Source: Tachypleus tridentatus (lineage: Eukaryota; Arthropoda; Merostomata; Xiphosura; Limulidae). Taken from it: 64,000 bases of DNA. The position numbers and the translations under genes were made by a program. The stretch covers positions 65,091,558 to 65,155,557 of the forward strand of contig NC_134825.1 of the NCBI RefSeq assembly GCF_004210375.1, in the 5' to 3' direction. A model generated the notes under the pieces. The model did no database searches and had not been told where the DNA came from. It worked only from the letters and a program-made list of their open reading frames with translations. Below are positions 1-10,848 of this stretch, piece by piece. The stretch's first letter is position 1. Each line of letters opens with the position of its first letter.

Positions 1-194
1 CTCTATATATTTCGGACTAAGAGCTATGATGTCAGAAAAAAAGATTGCTGCTGGTTTGGTCGTGATTATTTTCAAATTTATTTTTTTCCTTTCGTAATTT
101 CAAAACGCAGTCAAGTAGATTTGGTCGAAAAACAAAAACAGCAACAAAAAATTATATGTCGAACAAAGATAACATCAGTTCTTTCTTTTTACTA

Positions 195-318
195 AGTTGT
201 TGTTATTTGTAGTTAAACACAAGGCTACAAAAAGTGTTGTCTCTGCTCACTACGGGTTTCGAAAGCCGATTTTTAACGTTGTAAGTCCGCATACATAACA
301 CTGTGCCTCTGGGGGGGT
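195..318 (-). mobile_element. SINE-C
   Basis: tgttatttgtagttaaacac, ctctgctcactacgggtttc and gtaagtccgcatacataaca match the SINE-C complement in order. Confidence 0.8.
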
Positions 319-582
319 GACTTTTAAAAAAGAACGTATTACTTAAATATTAAGTTATGTCAAGGAGTCTAATTTCGGCTACTGAAAATAATTACTGAAC
401 TTTTGAGCTATGAGCATGAAGTCGCTTAATGACTTAGCTGTATGCCTGAGAACTTATAACGTTAAAGTTTGTTTATCGACCCATGAGTACATCACACGGA
501 ACTCATTCTGCTGTGTGCTTAACATAAAACAAACGTGTACAAATAGTTTCATTTTATGCCAAACAATGCAAAACGTCGCTTT

Positions 583-690
583 TGCATGGATATTGTATTG
601 TGCACGGATATTGTATTGTGTATGGATATTGTGTTGTGCACGGATATTGTATTGTGCATGGATATTGTGTTATGCACGGATATTGTAGAA
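583..690 (+). repeat. 18-bp tandem repeat
   Basis: About six copies of tgcayggatattgtattg with transitions, alternating between 'cat' and 'cac' forms. It gives rise to a spurious repetitive ORF. Confidence 0.9.
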
Positions 691-1078
691 TAGGGATGAA
701 ATCTAAAACATGGAGTCTTCAAACAAAATTTTTGTAATTTATCTTCAGATGGTGCAATACATTATCACCGTAATATTCCCTTCTACTCTAACCACCTTTT
801 ATTCGTTTTCTAAACTTTTAATCTGTCACTAAATAAACTTTATCATGGCTCAATACCTACCATGTTATATATTCTCATCGCGTATGTTGTTCAAGCATCA
901 TGGCGTCTCGATACAGGATTAGACAATAACCTGGGAACAGAAAACCGAACAACGAAGCAAGCTTTATAATCATAGGTTAGTATAGGAGTTTCATGCTAGA
1001 AAAGAGAAAGATAAAAGTTATAATAATGCAAGCACATAGCAAAGTTTACCAGATATAAATAAACGAAACATTAAGTAC

Positions 1079-1288
1079 CGGTCGCACCAAAACATCCCGC
1101 CCTTTCAGCCGTGAGGGCGTTATAATGTGACGGTCAGTCCCACTATTCATTGGTAAACGAGTAGCCCAAGAGTTGGCGGTGGGTGGTGATGACTAGCTGC
1201 CTTCCCTCTACTCTTACACTGCTAAATTAGGGACGGCTAGCACAGATAGCCCTCGAGTTGCTTTGCGCGAAATTCAAAACAAGCAAAC
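1079..1288 (+). mobile_element. SINE-A, 5'-truncated
   Basis: Starts within the head just after the B box (GGTCGCACCAAAACAT) and runs to the AAGCAAACAA tail. The 13-bp target duplication aaacattaagtac at 1066-1078 and 1289-1301 shows that the truncation occurred at insertion. Confidence 0.9.
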
Positions 1289-1301
1289 AAACATTAAGTA
1301 C

Positions 1302-2501
1302 GTATAACACAGAAAATTTCAGAAGGAAATTAAAACTAGTTGTCTGCAACAAAGTTTAGACATAAAACCCAATGAACATTACTTTGAGTTCGTGTCTCAC
1401 TTTAACTCTTAAACTGTGGCCATCATCAACAGATGCTGCTCCCTGCAACATTCCCGCTGTTTAAGGGTTAAACACGGGAACCAGATGAACATTGTATCTT
1501 GTACGATTGCTTACTCAAAGACTAGAGAAAAAGCGGACATTGAGTTTTATGTAAGATGGTTCATTGTAGACAGGTGAATAGTATGCTGCACTAGCATATA
1601 GCTCGTTACAAATGACGGATCAAGTGTTACCAACCCCACCTTATGTTATATCCTAATCTCATAGTTTATGATCAACTGAAGTAAACAAATAATATGAAAC
1701 CAATCTAAGAAAGAGGCAAAAATGTGTAGTCAAGACTGTCAAACATCGATAATTACTTTGTGAGTTAATCAAAATGAAGGTCATTTATGAAGTAAATTCG
1801 TAAAGTATCCGAAGAACAATCATTGGTGACAATCAATTAGGTTAACAATTTTTAGAAAGGCTACGTTCTAATAATGGCTTTTATGTCGTGTTGCTCAGCA
1901 ACGAAAACATAACCTAATATTATTGTTAGTTTATGTGATGAAAAAATAAAATTAAAAGTATAAAAAACAAAACTGGAAAATATTTATTGACTTCGTATGT
2001 TAGTTTACATTGTTTAAAGTAGTTTATTTTTAAATAAAACATTGTTATAAACAGTAAATAACTTTTCAGAATTTTTCTTAATTCAGAAGCGATTTAAGTT
2101 TAAAATTGAATTGATATTTTAACTCTAATGATAGAATTTATACACTTTGCTCTAGGCTAGGTATTCCCACAATATGTCTTTACTTTAGGGTTAGTATACC
2201 AATACTCATTACACTTATAAGGTTTCACGGCACCCTCTCACTGAACCCTTTTTCTCTGTCACTAAATTCATAATGAGCAGACAGTAATCTAGCTATTGTA
2301 TCTGGATAAATGCATTATTGCTTTTATGATTCCTCTTATTTTGTAAAATCAGGAGAAATTTAGCATGACGCGATGTGATACACACTGGCTTGTATATAGG
2401 TTAGATTTTGCTGCTCACTTCAGACATGGGATCAAACGGGCACAGCATTGTGACAATAGCTTAAGTTAGACACAAGACCAGATAGACATTGTGGATTGTA
2501 T
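1302..2501. other. Non-coding, nothing recognised
   Basis: AT-rich sequence between a SINE-A and the first Tc1/mariner element. No ORF, repeat family or RNA gene supported. 691-1065 is likewise blank. Confidence 0.6.
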
Positions 2502-2503
2502 TA

Positions 2504-3659
2504 TACTCTTCAAAAAAAGAAAGGCGATAGGGATATTTTTGTTATTTTAAAGAGAAATATATGTAATAACGTTACAAGCTCAAAGTATGTGATGTTACAC
2601 GTGTTAAGGCACTGATTGTCAGACCAAAATGACAATAAAAGTTGTGCACTTTGAAAACGGAGGAAAACATCGGATTTTTCGCCAAAACGCATGCGTGTCC
2701 AATAAATTTGTTTGAGAGATTTGCATGTTCTGCAAGTGCAACATGTGCAAAATCCCTATAAAAGTGACGGGTTCTCGGTTTTCATAGCTCAGTACTAAGC
2801 CACCGACACGCAATACAGTTACGCCAAGACTGACTGAAGCACAACGCAACAACGCCATTGGTCACTTGGAAGCAGGCGAATCTCGATCAGATGTTGCCAG
2901 AGCTGTGAATGTCCACCCAAGCACCATCACAAGGCTATGGAATCGTCACCAACAACATGGATCAACTCGTGACCGTTTACGATCTGGCAGACCTCGTGTG
3001 ACCACGCCCGCACAAGATCGCAACATCCGGTTACGTCACCTTCGGGATAGAACCACCACTGCGACGTCTACTGCCTCAACAATACCAGGGCTGCGTAGGA
3101 TTTCCGATCAGACTGTACGCAACCGTCTACGAGATTCTTAGGCCCCATGTGCAACCCATCATGGTGAACGTCAACGACGTTTTTCAACATGACAACACCC
3201 GTCCTCACACAGCCCGACTCACCACTGTCTTCTTGAGACACCACAACATCAACGTTCTTCCCTGGTCCTCCAGATCACCAGATTTAAACCCCATCGAACA
3301 TCTTTGGGACGAGTTGGATCGACGTCTGCGACGGCGACAACCTCAACCGCAGACTCTACCTCAGTTTGCAGCATCTTTGCAGGCTGAGTGGATAGTCATT
3401 TTACAGAATGTGATTCGTCATCTCATCGCTTCCATGGGCAGGAGATGCCAAGCAGTTATTGATGCTCACGGGGTCATACTCGTTATTGACGTTGAGTGAC
3501 GTTGAACTTCACCTAGTGAGCGTGGACTTCGCCTTTGCAGACTTTGGATTCAGCAGTGAATGTGCAAAGTTTCACACATGTCATACAGAACTACCCTAAA
3601 TAAACTTGTTAACAATTTGTCTCATATTTCGCCTTTTGCGTTTCTTTTTTTGAAGAGTA
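2504..3659 (+). mobile_element. Tc1/mariner element, internally deleted
   Basis: A 1156-bp element with terminal inverted repeats TACTCTTCAAAAAAAGAAA on both ends, flanked by TA dinucleotides as expected for this superfamily. It carries a transposase relic and its own promoter-like motifs: TATAAAAG at 2757-2764 and TCAGT at 2789-2793. The length is several hundred bases short of a complete element because the central catalytic region is missing. Confidence 0.9.
2821..3499 (+). pseudogene. Tc1/mariner transposase relic (start lost, centre deleted)
   Basis: Codons from 2821 read PRLTEAQRNNAIGHLEAGE after an ACG where the start ATG should be. A helix-turn-helix DNA-binding region follows (RSDVARAVNVHPSTITRLWN), then the GRPRVTTPAQD linker. 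Near 3136 the sequence jumps to EILRPHVQPIM in another frame, so the stretch with the first catalytic Asp is deleted. The C-terminal part keeps HDNTRPHTAR (Asp codon 3191-3193) and SPDLNPIEHLW (Glu codon 3296-3298), 34 residues apart (DD34E). The relic cannot encode active transposase. Confidence 0.88.
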
Positions 3660-4151
3660 TATATTCGATGATTCGCTTTAGAGACAGGACCAGTAGTACA
3701 TCTCATTGTGTAAGAAATGCATAAGAAATTAAACAGAAATATACATGAACATGTCAAAATAGAATACGTTTAAATACACATTAGTACATATCTGAATTTT
3801 AATTTAAATTAATCAGGCTTACTTTGTTGATATTATAATATCTTAAATTCATCTACTGAACTTAGTGTGGATGCTCTCTTGAAGCTCACTTCATTTCTAA
3901 TCGTTACTTGTGTCAAGAGGTTAGTCACATATGAAATATGAAGTATTAAAGGTCAGTTACAAAATAAAGCTCTTAAAATGTAATGTCAGAGCTAGCAAAG
4001 GAAATACTAACGTAAATCAAATTTATACATAAGGATGAGATCACCTTGCAACTAATTTGTAAAATAATTATAATCACACCTAAACCATTGTCATCTAGAG
4101 ATATCAAATGATACTAAACTTGCTTCACAAAGTCTTATGATAATAATTTTA

Positions 4152-4345
4152 GAAGTGGTGGACTAGAGGGAAGAAAACAATTGGTCAACACCACCCATCG
4201 TCATCTCTTAGATTACTTATTATCAACGAAAAGTGGAATTGACTGTAATATTATAACTTCCTCAAGTTGAAAAGCATATCCAGTACAGGATTCGAACCCG
4301 CAAGCCCCAGATTAGGTGTCGAATACTCAAATAACCAGGCTAATG
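4152..4345 (-). mobile_element. SINE-A, old and diverged
   Basis: Recognised by gtggactagaggga, accacccatcgtcatctctt, and a B-box complement ggattcgaacccgc near 4290. There are many substitutions, and the 3' tail is missing on the left. Confidence 0.7.
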
Positions 4346-4458
4346 AATGGAAAAATAAACCACCACTTATAGTATAAATGTTTTCTTTAATAGTTTCCAG
4401 TTACGTATAAACAAAAATATTAAGATTAATCTATTTTAACATGAGTAGAATTTAGCGT

Positions 4459-4560
4459 TTGTTAGCTCAAAGCTACATAATTGGCTATTTGAATTCTGTC
4501 CACGGTAGGTAATCAAACTTGAATTTTAACTTTGTAAGTCCGTAGAAGTACCGCTGATGT
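4459..4560 (-). mobile_element. SINE-C, diverged
   Basis: gtttgttagctcaaagctac, gtccacggtaggtaatcaa and aactttgtaagtccgtagaa in order. Confidence 0.65.
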
Positions 4561-5821
4561 TAAGTATAGGTGCATCTTAACAACTGGTTAACATTACTGA
4601 CCGTCAGTTGTTAGAGTACTGCTGTTTGATTTGACAGTCACTCTTATACTGCACATGCAACCCCAAAGTGTGGTACCCCTTCTTTGAGGTAAACTACAAA
4701 TCATCAGATTCACAATACGGAACATTAAGGACAATAATATACCCTCTGCTAACCTAGAATGTTATTGCATTATTTAAATTGGTATAATGGTACCCTCATT
4801 CTGAGACCTTTTATTTTAAATCGATCAAACACATTGGCCATGTGTTACAATATAAAAGTGAACTAAACTTACCAGGCAAAGATTAGTGAGATGTTTTATG
4901 TTTAATTAAACTGGAAGTTAAAAAGGAAAAAAAATGCTATTTTCTATAGCGTAACAATTAAGCTTTATATTCAATAAGTACTAATTACATCTGCACGTTA
5001 CCATTGTCCAACTAAGCCACTGGCATTACTTAGTAGACAATACCACAATATTAATTGGATACGTGAGGAAAATACCGGAGTAATTACAGTCATCTTTTAA
5101 AAAGGCACAAATAAATTCAGTGCGTGCTTTTCACACCAGGTGTTTAAACTCAAAATTCTATTATTTCTTAAAGCTTGACAGGACTGTTGCACAGTTGAGA
5201 AAACATTTTAAACTTTAGGTTTTTAACTTTAATCATTATTGCCTAAACATAATGTTGATATATTCTGTATGTACCCTCTAAGCCTAGTTCCTTTATCCTT
5301 GTAACTTAAACATAGAGTTATCGCTTGTTTTGTTTTTTTTTCTAAGCGTATTTCTTTTCTCGTTATATGTACAGTGTGGCTGCGCGGTCGCACAACAAGC
5401 CAGTCAAGTGCCTTGCACTTCATTATTGCAGCCTCGCACATCCTCAATAATGTCGAGGGGTCTCAACATCCAGTCGACATACATAAAGCCTAAATAACCA
5501 ACTGGTAGTATTGCAAAGTGACCTAGTGATCCAGTGGGGTAGACTGTCTAAAAAATATCCGTCCCTACCTAAAATAAAATTGGTAGCGCTCATCTACACA
5601 TTGCCTTGATACTGGTGCGTATGAAGAAGTTCATTCCGCACGTGGATTGAAAAAGTTAGAAAGAACATTGGTTATAACCTAAGGATATGGGGATGATATC
5701 CCATGTACTTTTTTCTACGCGTTTTTTCCTCGTTATAACCTACGGATAATGTTAAGTTACTCTGTGTATTTTTTTACCTTGTTAATACTTTATGGGAACA
5801 TTATGGTATTCTTTAATTTTT

Positions 5822-6097
5822 GATCTGGCATGGCCAGGTGGTTAAGGCACTCGACTCATAATCTAAGGGTCGCAGGTTCGAATCACGGTCGCACAAAACA
5901 TACTTACTCTTTCAGCCGTGGGGGTGAAATAATGTGACGGTCAATCCCACTATTCGTTGGTAAAAGAGTAGCCCAAGAGTTGGCGGTGGGTGGTGATGAC
6001 TAGCTGCCTTCCCTCTAGTCTTACACTGCTAAATTAGGGACGGCTAGCACAGATAGCCCTCGTGTAGCTTTGCGCGAAATTCGAAACAAACCAAACC
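5822..6097 (+). mobile_element. SINE-A, near full length
   Basis: Has an A box (TGGCCAGGTGG), B box (GGTTCGAATC), complete body and tail, with target duplication ttaattttt at 5813-5821 and 6098-6106. Confidence 0.92.
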
Positions 6098-6121
6098 TTA
6101 ATTTTTCTTTAGTTTCGATTT

Positions 6122-6245
6122 TGTTTGTTTGTAGTTAAGCACAAAATTGCATGAGGTATTATCTCATGTGAACTTTTCACGGATATCGAAACCTAGTTTT
6201 TAACGTTGAAACTTTAAGACTTACTGCTGAACCACTGGGGTATTT
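6122..6245 (-). mobile_element. SINE-C, diverged
   Basis: tgtttgtttgtagttaagca, cacggatatcgaaacctag and cttactgctgaaccactggg in order. It lies directly beside the SINE-A ending at 6097. Confidence 0.75.
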
Positions 6246-6750
6246 CGGTTTTAAGAAATTCATTTGTTTAATAAGTTATTTCTTAGCTAAACACTTTGGC
6301 TACACAAAGTATTTTTGACTTAAATATTATTTGTTTTCTAAAGTTCGAAAAGAAGTTTGTGACGAATCTACAAGTTGAGTCTTAACTGAGATTACGTTTG
6401 TGCAATCATCAACTTAACGACTATAAAGATTTCTTCCAATTATACAGTAAGGAGGCCGTGCTTTTATACTCTCACGCTTCCAAAGAACTGGTGACATTAC
6501 ATGAGATTTCTGAAGGTAATCAATGGTCATCGGTTGAAAGTAATTACTAGTGATAGGAATTTATATACTTGAAAATTTAGATAATAAATAAATACAAACT
6601 TAATTACATACACCACCTATGGGCTGTGAACAAAAACCTGAAGCATGATATTAGTTGGTTAAACCTTCTATTTTATAATTGCATTGTTTATGTTTAAAAC
6701 CACCGTGTAGCAGGAGTAAGGCTGGGTGCTTTCGATACCTGTAGTGATAA

Positions 6751-7020
6751 TAGCACAGCCAGGTGGTTAAGGCACTCGACTCGTAATCCGAGGGTTGCGG
6801 ATTCGAACCCCGCCACACCAAACATTCTCGCCCTTTCAGCCGTGGGGGCATTATATGTGACAGTCAATCCCACTATTCGTTGGTAAAAGAGTAGCCCAAG
6901 AGTTAGCGGTGGGTGGTGATGACTAGTTGCCTTCCCTCTAGTCTTACACCGTTAAATTAGGGACGGCTAGCGCAGAAAGCCCTCGTGTAGCTTTGCGAGA
7001 AATTCAAAACAAACAAACAA
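6751..7020 (+). mobile_element. SINE-A, near full length
   Basis: Head CAGCCAGGTGGTTAAGGC with B box GATTCGAACCC, body and AAACAAACAAAC tail all present. No clean target duplication was found. Confidence 0.9.
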
Positions 7021-7263
7021 GCATAGTACACATAGCGTTCTGTATGGATTTGTGGCTAATAACAAACACTTTTTATGATGAACTATACTACTGTTTGAAT
7101 TTTAATGATAATGTCTAAGCACTAATATAGTATAACTTGTTAAATGCCCAAGTATATACTTTTATGATTATAATGTAGAACATACCTTTTCAAAGGAACC
7201 TCACCAGGTAGGAAGGACAGTCAGTATATTCTTGATGACAAGAAACCCACTTGAAATAAAAAT

Positions 7264-7434
7264 GTATCTTAGAACGTCTGGTATTGATATTATGGCTTTT
7301 ATTGGTAAGCAGAGTACAACGTTTCAACCTTCCTAGGTCATCTTCAGGTTAAGAAGATGACCTAGGAAGGTTGAAACGTTGTTCTCTCCTTATCCATTAA
7401 AGTGTTAATACCCATAGTAGTCGTTCTGAGATAC
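7264..7434. mobile_element. Fold-back (long inverted repeat) element
   Basis: An inverted repeat with a 29-bp perfect inner stem (7317-7345 against 7353-7381, 7-base loop). Outer similarity continues to gtatcttagaacg / cgttctgagatac at the ends. It would transcribe as one long hairpin. Probably a MITE; no target duplication was identified. Confidence 0.8.
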
Positions 7435-8095
7435 AAGGACAGTATATGTTCTCCAACAGCCATCGACGTGTGCTCCATGATATTCAGACATTAAGCAGAT
7501 TACGTATTAAACACACATGACTATAGTTAATTAGATGATACCCATAGCAACAGCGAACACTAAAAATATCTGTAGTTGAGCTTATGATCATGTATCGCAA
7601 AATACTTAAATTATTTTATCTACTTTTTCTGCTAAAAGCGCTAGTTTTACTGTTTTGGACCATGGCTATGGTTTTGGTTATTTATTATTAACAATACTCG
7701 TCATAAGCTATTAAGTATTAGGACTATAAAATTTCTTATCAGTACTTCTCTTTGGAATTTTCAAGAATAAGAGAAGTGCATAATAACATTATTTCAATCA
7801 CACTGTTAGCTTTGCCATCTTGAAAAAGGGGGACGTTCATGCTGTGACAATTCTTTGTTTCAACATAAGCATAATTAGAAAACTGTTTGCTGAGTATATG
7901 AACGTACTCTTGCTGTCGATAGTGAACGGTAAATTACAAATAACTACACTAAGCTGCTTTTAAGGAGTAATGGATAGATCATATCCAGCAGCCCGCTAAT
8001 TTAAATACTAAATAGCAAGAAAGTATCTGTTCAGTAATGTATGGTAGTATCATGACTTAGTACCATACCGATTGAAGTGTTAATAACTAGCAGGA
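7435..8095. other. Non-coding, nothing recognised
   Basis: No repeat family or ORF supported. The same holds for 3662-4151, 4561-5812, 6246-6750 and 8228-9540. Confidence 0.6.
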
Positions 8096-8103
8096 ACTTC
8101 TCT

Positions 8104-8219
8104 GGGTGGTGATGACTAGCTGCCTTCCTTTTAGTCTTACACTGCTAAATTAGGTAGGGTTAGTGCAAATAGCCCTCGTCTAGTTCTGGGCAAAATTCCA
8201 AAAAAAACAAAAAAACAAT
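8104..8219 (+). mobile_element. SINE-A, 5'-truncated to the 3' half
   Basis: Starts at GGTGGTGATGACTAGC and ends in an A-rich tail. The 8-bp duplication acttctct at 8096-8103 and 8220-8227 marks it as a truncated insertion. Confidence 0.85.
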
Positions 8220-9540
8220 ACTTCTCTCGTCTGTTATAAACAATGACAATAAGATTCCGTGTGTGTGCGTGTCACATAACTCCAGTTAAACCTCTAGTCG
8301 TACAGACTTTTAAGTGGTACCAAACAAACCGTCTGGATCTCGAGGTTTGCACACAAGTAATTTTTATTTCGTCCGACCTCTTAGAAATACTGTAGATTTC
8401 CCGAAAACGTCTCCTAAATTTCTGGGCTCACCAACTTCTAAATGTTGCCAAACAAATCGGTGATTATTGTGTAAAATCAAGTATTTTCATGAAATAATAA
8501 ATATAATTTAAGAAAAATAGGTTAGAACGTATTCTATTTATATTTCATGCAAGTACTTAGAAGAGCAAATTCATTTCTAGAAGCTTTGGAAACGAATATT
8601 TATATTAAATGCAAAATTACCGTTTACTCGAACTAGATACGTTGTAAAGAAAGGGAAAAAAAAACATTTGTATCGCATTCTGAATCTCAAACTTTTACTC
8701 TAATTGTAATATATAAAGACGATTCATGACAGCGTCTCTTATCTCACAGACGTAGAAATCTTAAGTAAATCAGTATCTTAGGCATCAATGTTAATAAAGC
8801 GTCCAGTAGTTGGAAAGTAGAAGTTTACCATTAGTAAAAATTATTCAACTGTCTCTCTATAAAGTATGTCCTTTATTAAAACAAATTTAGCAGAAATGCA
8901 CATTGAGAAATAATTAAAACACGATCGAAAATTTAGTGTTGTACGAATGACCGCAGTTTGAATACCTTTCAAATACCATTTATTACGAACAGCTTTTAAA
9001 AACAATCACATAAAGGATAATAATACGTCTTTTCAACTGGAGGCTAGTCTCAACACATACATGTTATTAAAAATTGATTTTAGATACAACTGACATAATA
9101 AACACATGTATACACTTGATGTTTCCACGTATTTATCAATTAATTGTCCTTGTCATTAAATAAAATTGGTGTTTTCTTGGGAAGAGCTGTAGATATGACT
9201 CATACTTGACACCTGATGCGGCACAGACAGGTATACATAAACGAGGTTTCAGAAAAGCAATCTATCACTTAGAACTGCTTACCAGAAGAAGGGAAGTCAG
9301 TTAAAAACACCTTTCTCTTATACTGCTACTCTTAACCCAATAGCAGGATTGATACATATAGTTACATCGCTCTAGTAACTGAATGTGCGGGTCGTTTACA
9401 GCAGCTCAAACCTTGGACCTTTCGATACAAAGCCTAGTACGCTAATCACATATACAGTTGTATCACGTAACATAAGATGTATGCGACGAAAGGAATAACG
9501 AGACAAGTGAGTTTGAAAGTGTACCTTGTTTAGTGCATCG

Positions 9541-9792
9541 CGGTCTGGCATGACCACTTGCAATTTGAGGGTTACGGGTTCAAATCCCCGTCACACCAAT
9601 CATACTCGCTCTTTCAGCTGTGAGAGCGTTACAATGTGACTGTCAATCCCACTATTCGTTGGCAAAAAAGTAGCCCAAGAGTTGGTGGTGGGTGGGGATT
9701 ACTAACTTCTTTCCCTCTAGTCTTACACTACTAAATTAGGGAGGGCTGCGCAGATAGTCCTCGTGTAGCTTTGCGCAACAATTGAAAAACAA
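9541..9792 (+). mobile_element. SINE-A with deleted anticodon arm
   Basis: Head GGTCTGGCATGACCA joins directly to CTTGCAATTTGAGGGTTACGG, so part of the D and anticodon arms is missing. The B box GGTTCAAATCC, body and tail follow. The tail grades into a 17-bp tandem repeat. Confidence 0.88.
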
Positions 9793-9843
9793 ACAATAAT
9801 GCATAGACAACAATAATGTATAGACAACAATAATGTATAGATA
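9793..9843 (+). repeat. 17-bp tandem repeat after a SINE tail
   Basis: Three copies of acaacaataatgtatag. It may have arisen by slippage in the SINE tail or target duplication. Confidence 0.75.
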
Positions 9844-9889
9844 ATAACGATGAGTTTTTTTAATTTAACAGTTTGTCCTTTTTCACAGA

Positions 9890-10010
9890 CTCTATGGCAA
9901 GTTAGGACTTACGATGCTGAAAGCTATGCTTCGATACAAGTGCTGTTCAGAGTAAAGAGAGCCAACTGGGTACCTTTGCGCTTAACAACAAACAAAAACA
10001 GACCTTTTCA
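9890..10010 (+). mobile_element. SINE-C, diverged
   Basis: actctatggcaagttaggac, ttacgatgctgaaagctatg and tttgcgcttaacaacaaaca in order. Confidence 0.55.
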
Positions 10011-10746
10011 ATATGAAAAGTGCATTGACTAAATGTTTCATTTTTTGTACGATATATTGCTATAATAGATCTTGTTTAGTGTGAAATACGAAGACCTCAA
10101 ATACGTTGTTTTTCAGGTGAGACTGATTCCACGAGTCTACTAATAACAGGAAATTCGACAGGCTCTTACTCTGAAGTAATCCTGTTCTCTGACTACTGAA
10201 GTCATGCACAGTTAAAATTTACACTTTACTGATTACTAATAACAGTTGTCTTTACTAATTTGGTGATATCTAACTCCAAGGTCGTATACTAGACTTAATA
10301 TTATGAAATCTTTTTCTTGGCTGAAAAAGTCGAGGTTTAGTTCTAAACTGAATACATTTCACTATGGTTACATGAAACATTAATGTTAAGCTTACCTGAA
10401 ACAACTGGTACTACCCAAATGACTGGTCATTTCCCAATGAAATGCAAGAGGGACCATTAACTTCAGAGGTTAACTAACCACCAGTAGAATGGTACCTAAC
10501 TTCATATACTGCAGGTGTCTTTATAACTTTCTCAAAACAATGAAAGATATCTTACAATGGGTAGTTAAAGTGAAAGGAGTTTAACAACATTATTAACTAG
10601 CGTGGTGTGAAAATAGTACCAAATGATAAATTATCAATATTTGTATTTTAACACAGAGAGGAACAAAACGTATAGTTTGATATATAAAATATGTCTTAAT
10701 TTTGTCTTTCGCTTTTAAAGAAAAATACATATGGACAAAACAACTC

Positions 10747-10848
10747 CCCTCCCTCATTGGCACAGCAGTGTATCTACTGATTTAGAACGTTTCGATGCCC
10801 GTGGTGGACAAAGCACAGATAGCTGTGTTCTTTAAACAAACAAATGAA
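10747..10848 (+). mobile_element. SINE-C, internally deleted
   Basis: ttggcacagcagtgtatcta, gatgcccgtggtggacaaag and a tail of ttaaacaaacaaatg. Confidence 0.7.

Noticed and set aside
410-688. 92-codon ORF with repeated C-terminal ILYCARILYC pattern
   Set aside because: Produced by the 18-bp tandem repeat; no gene evidence.
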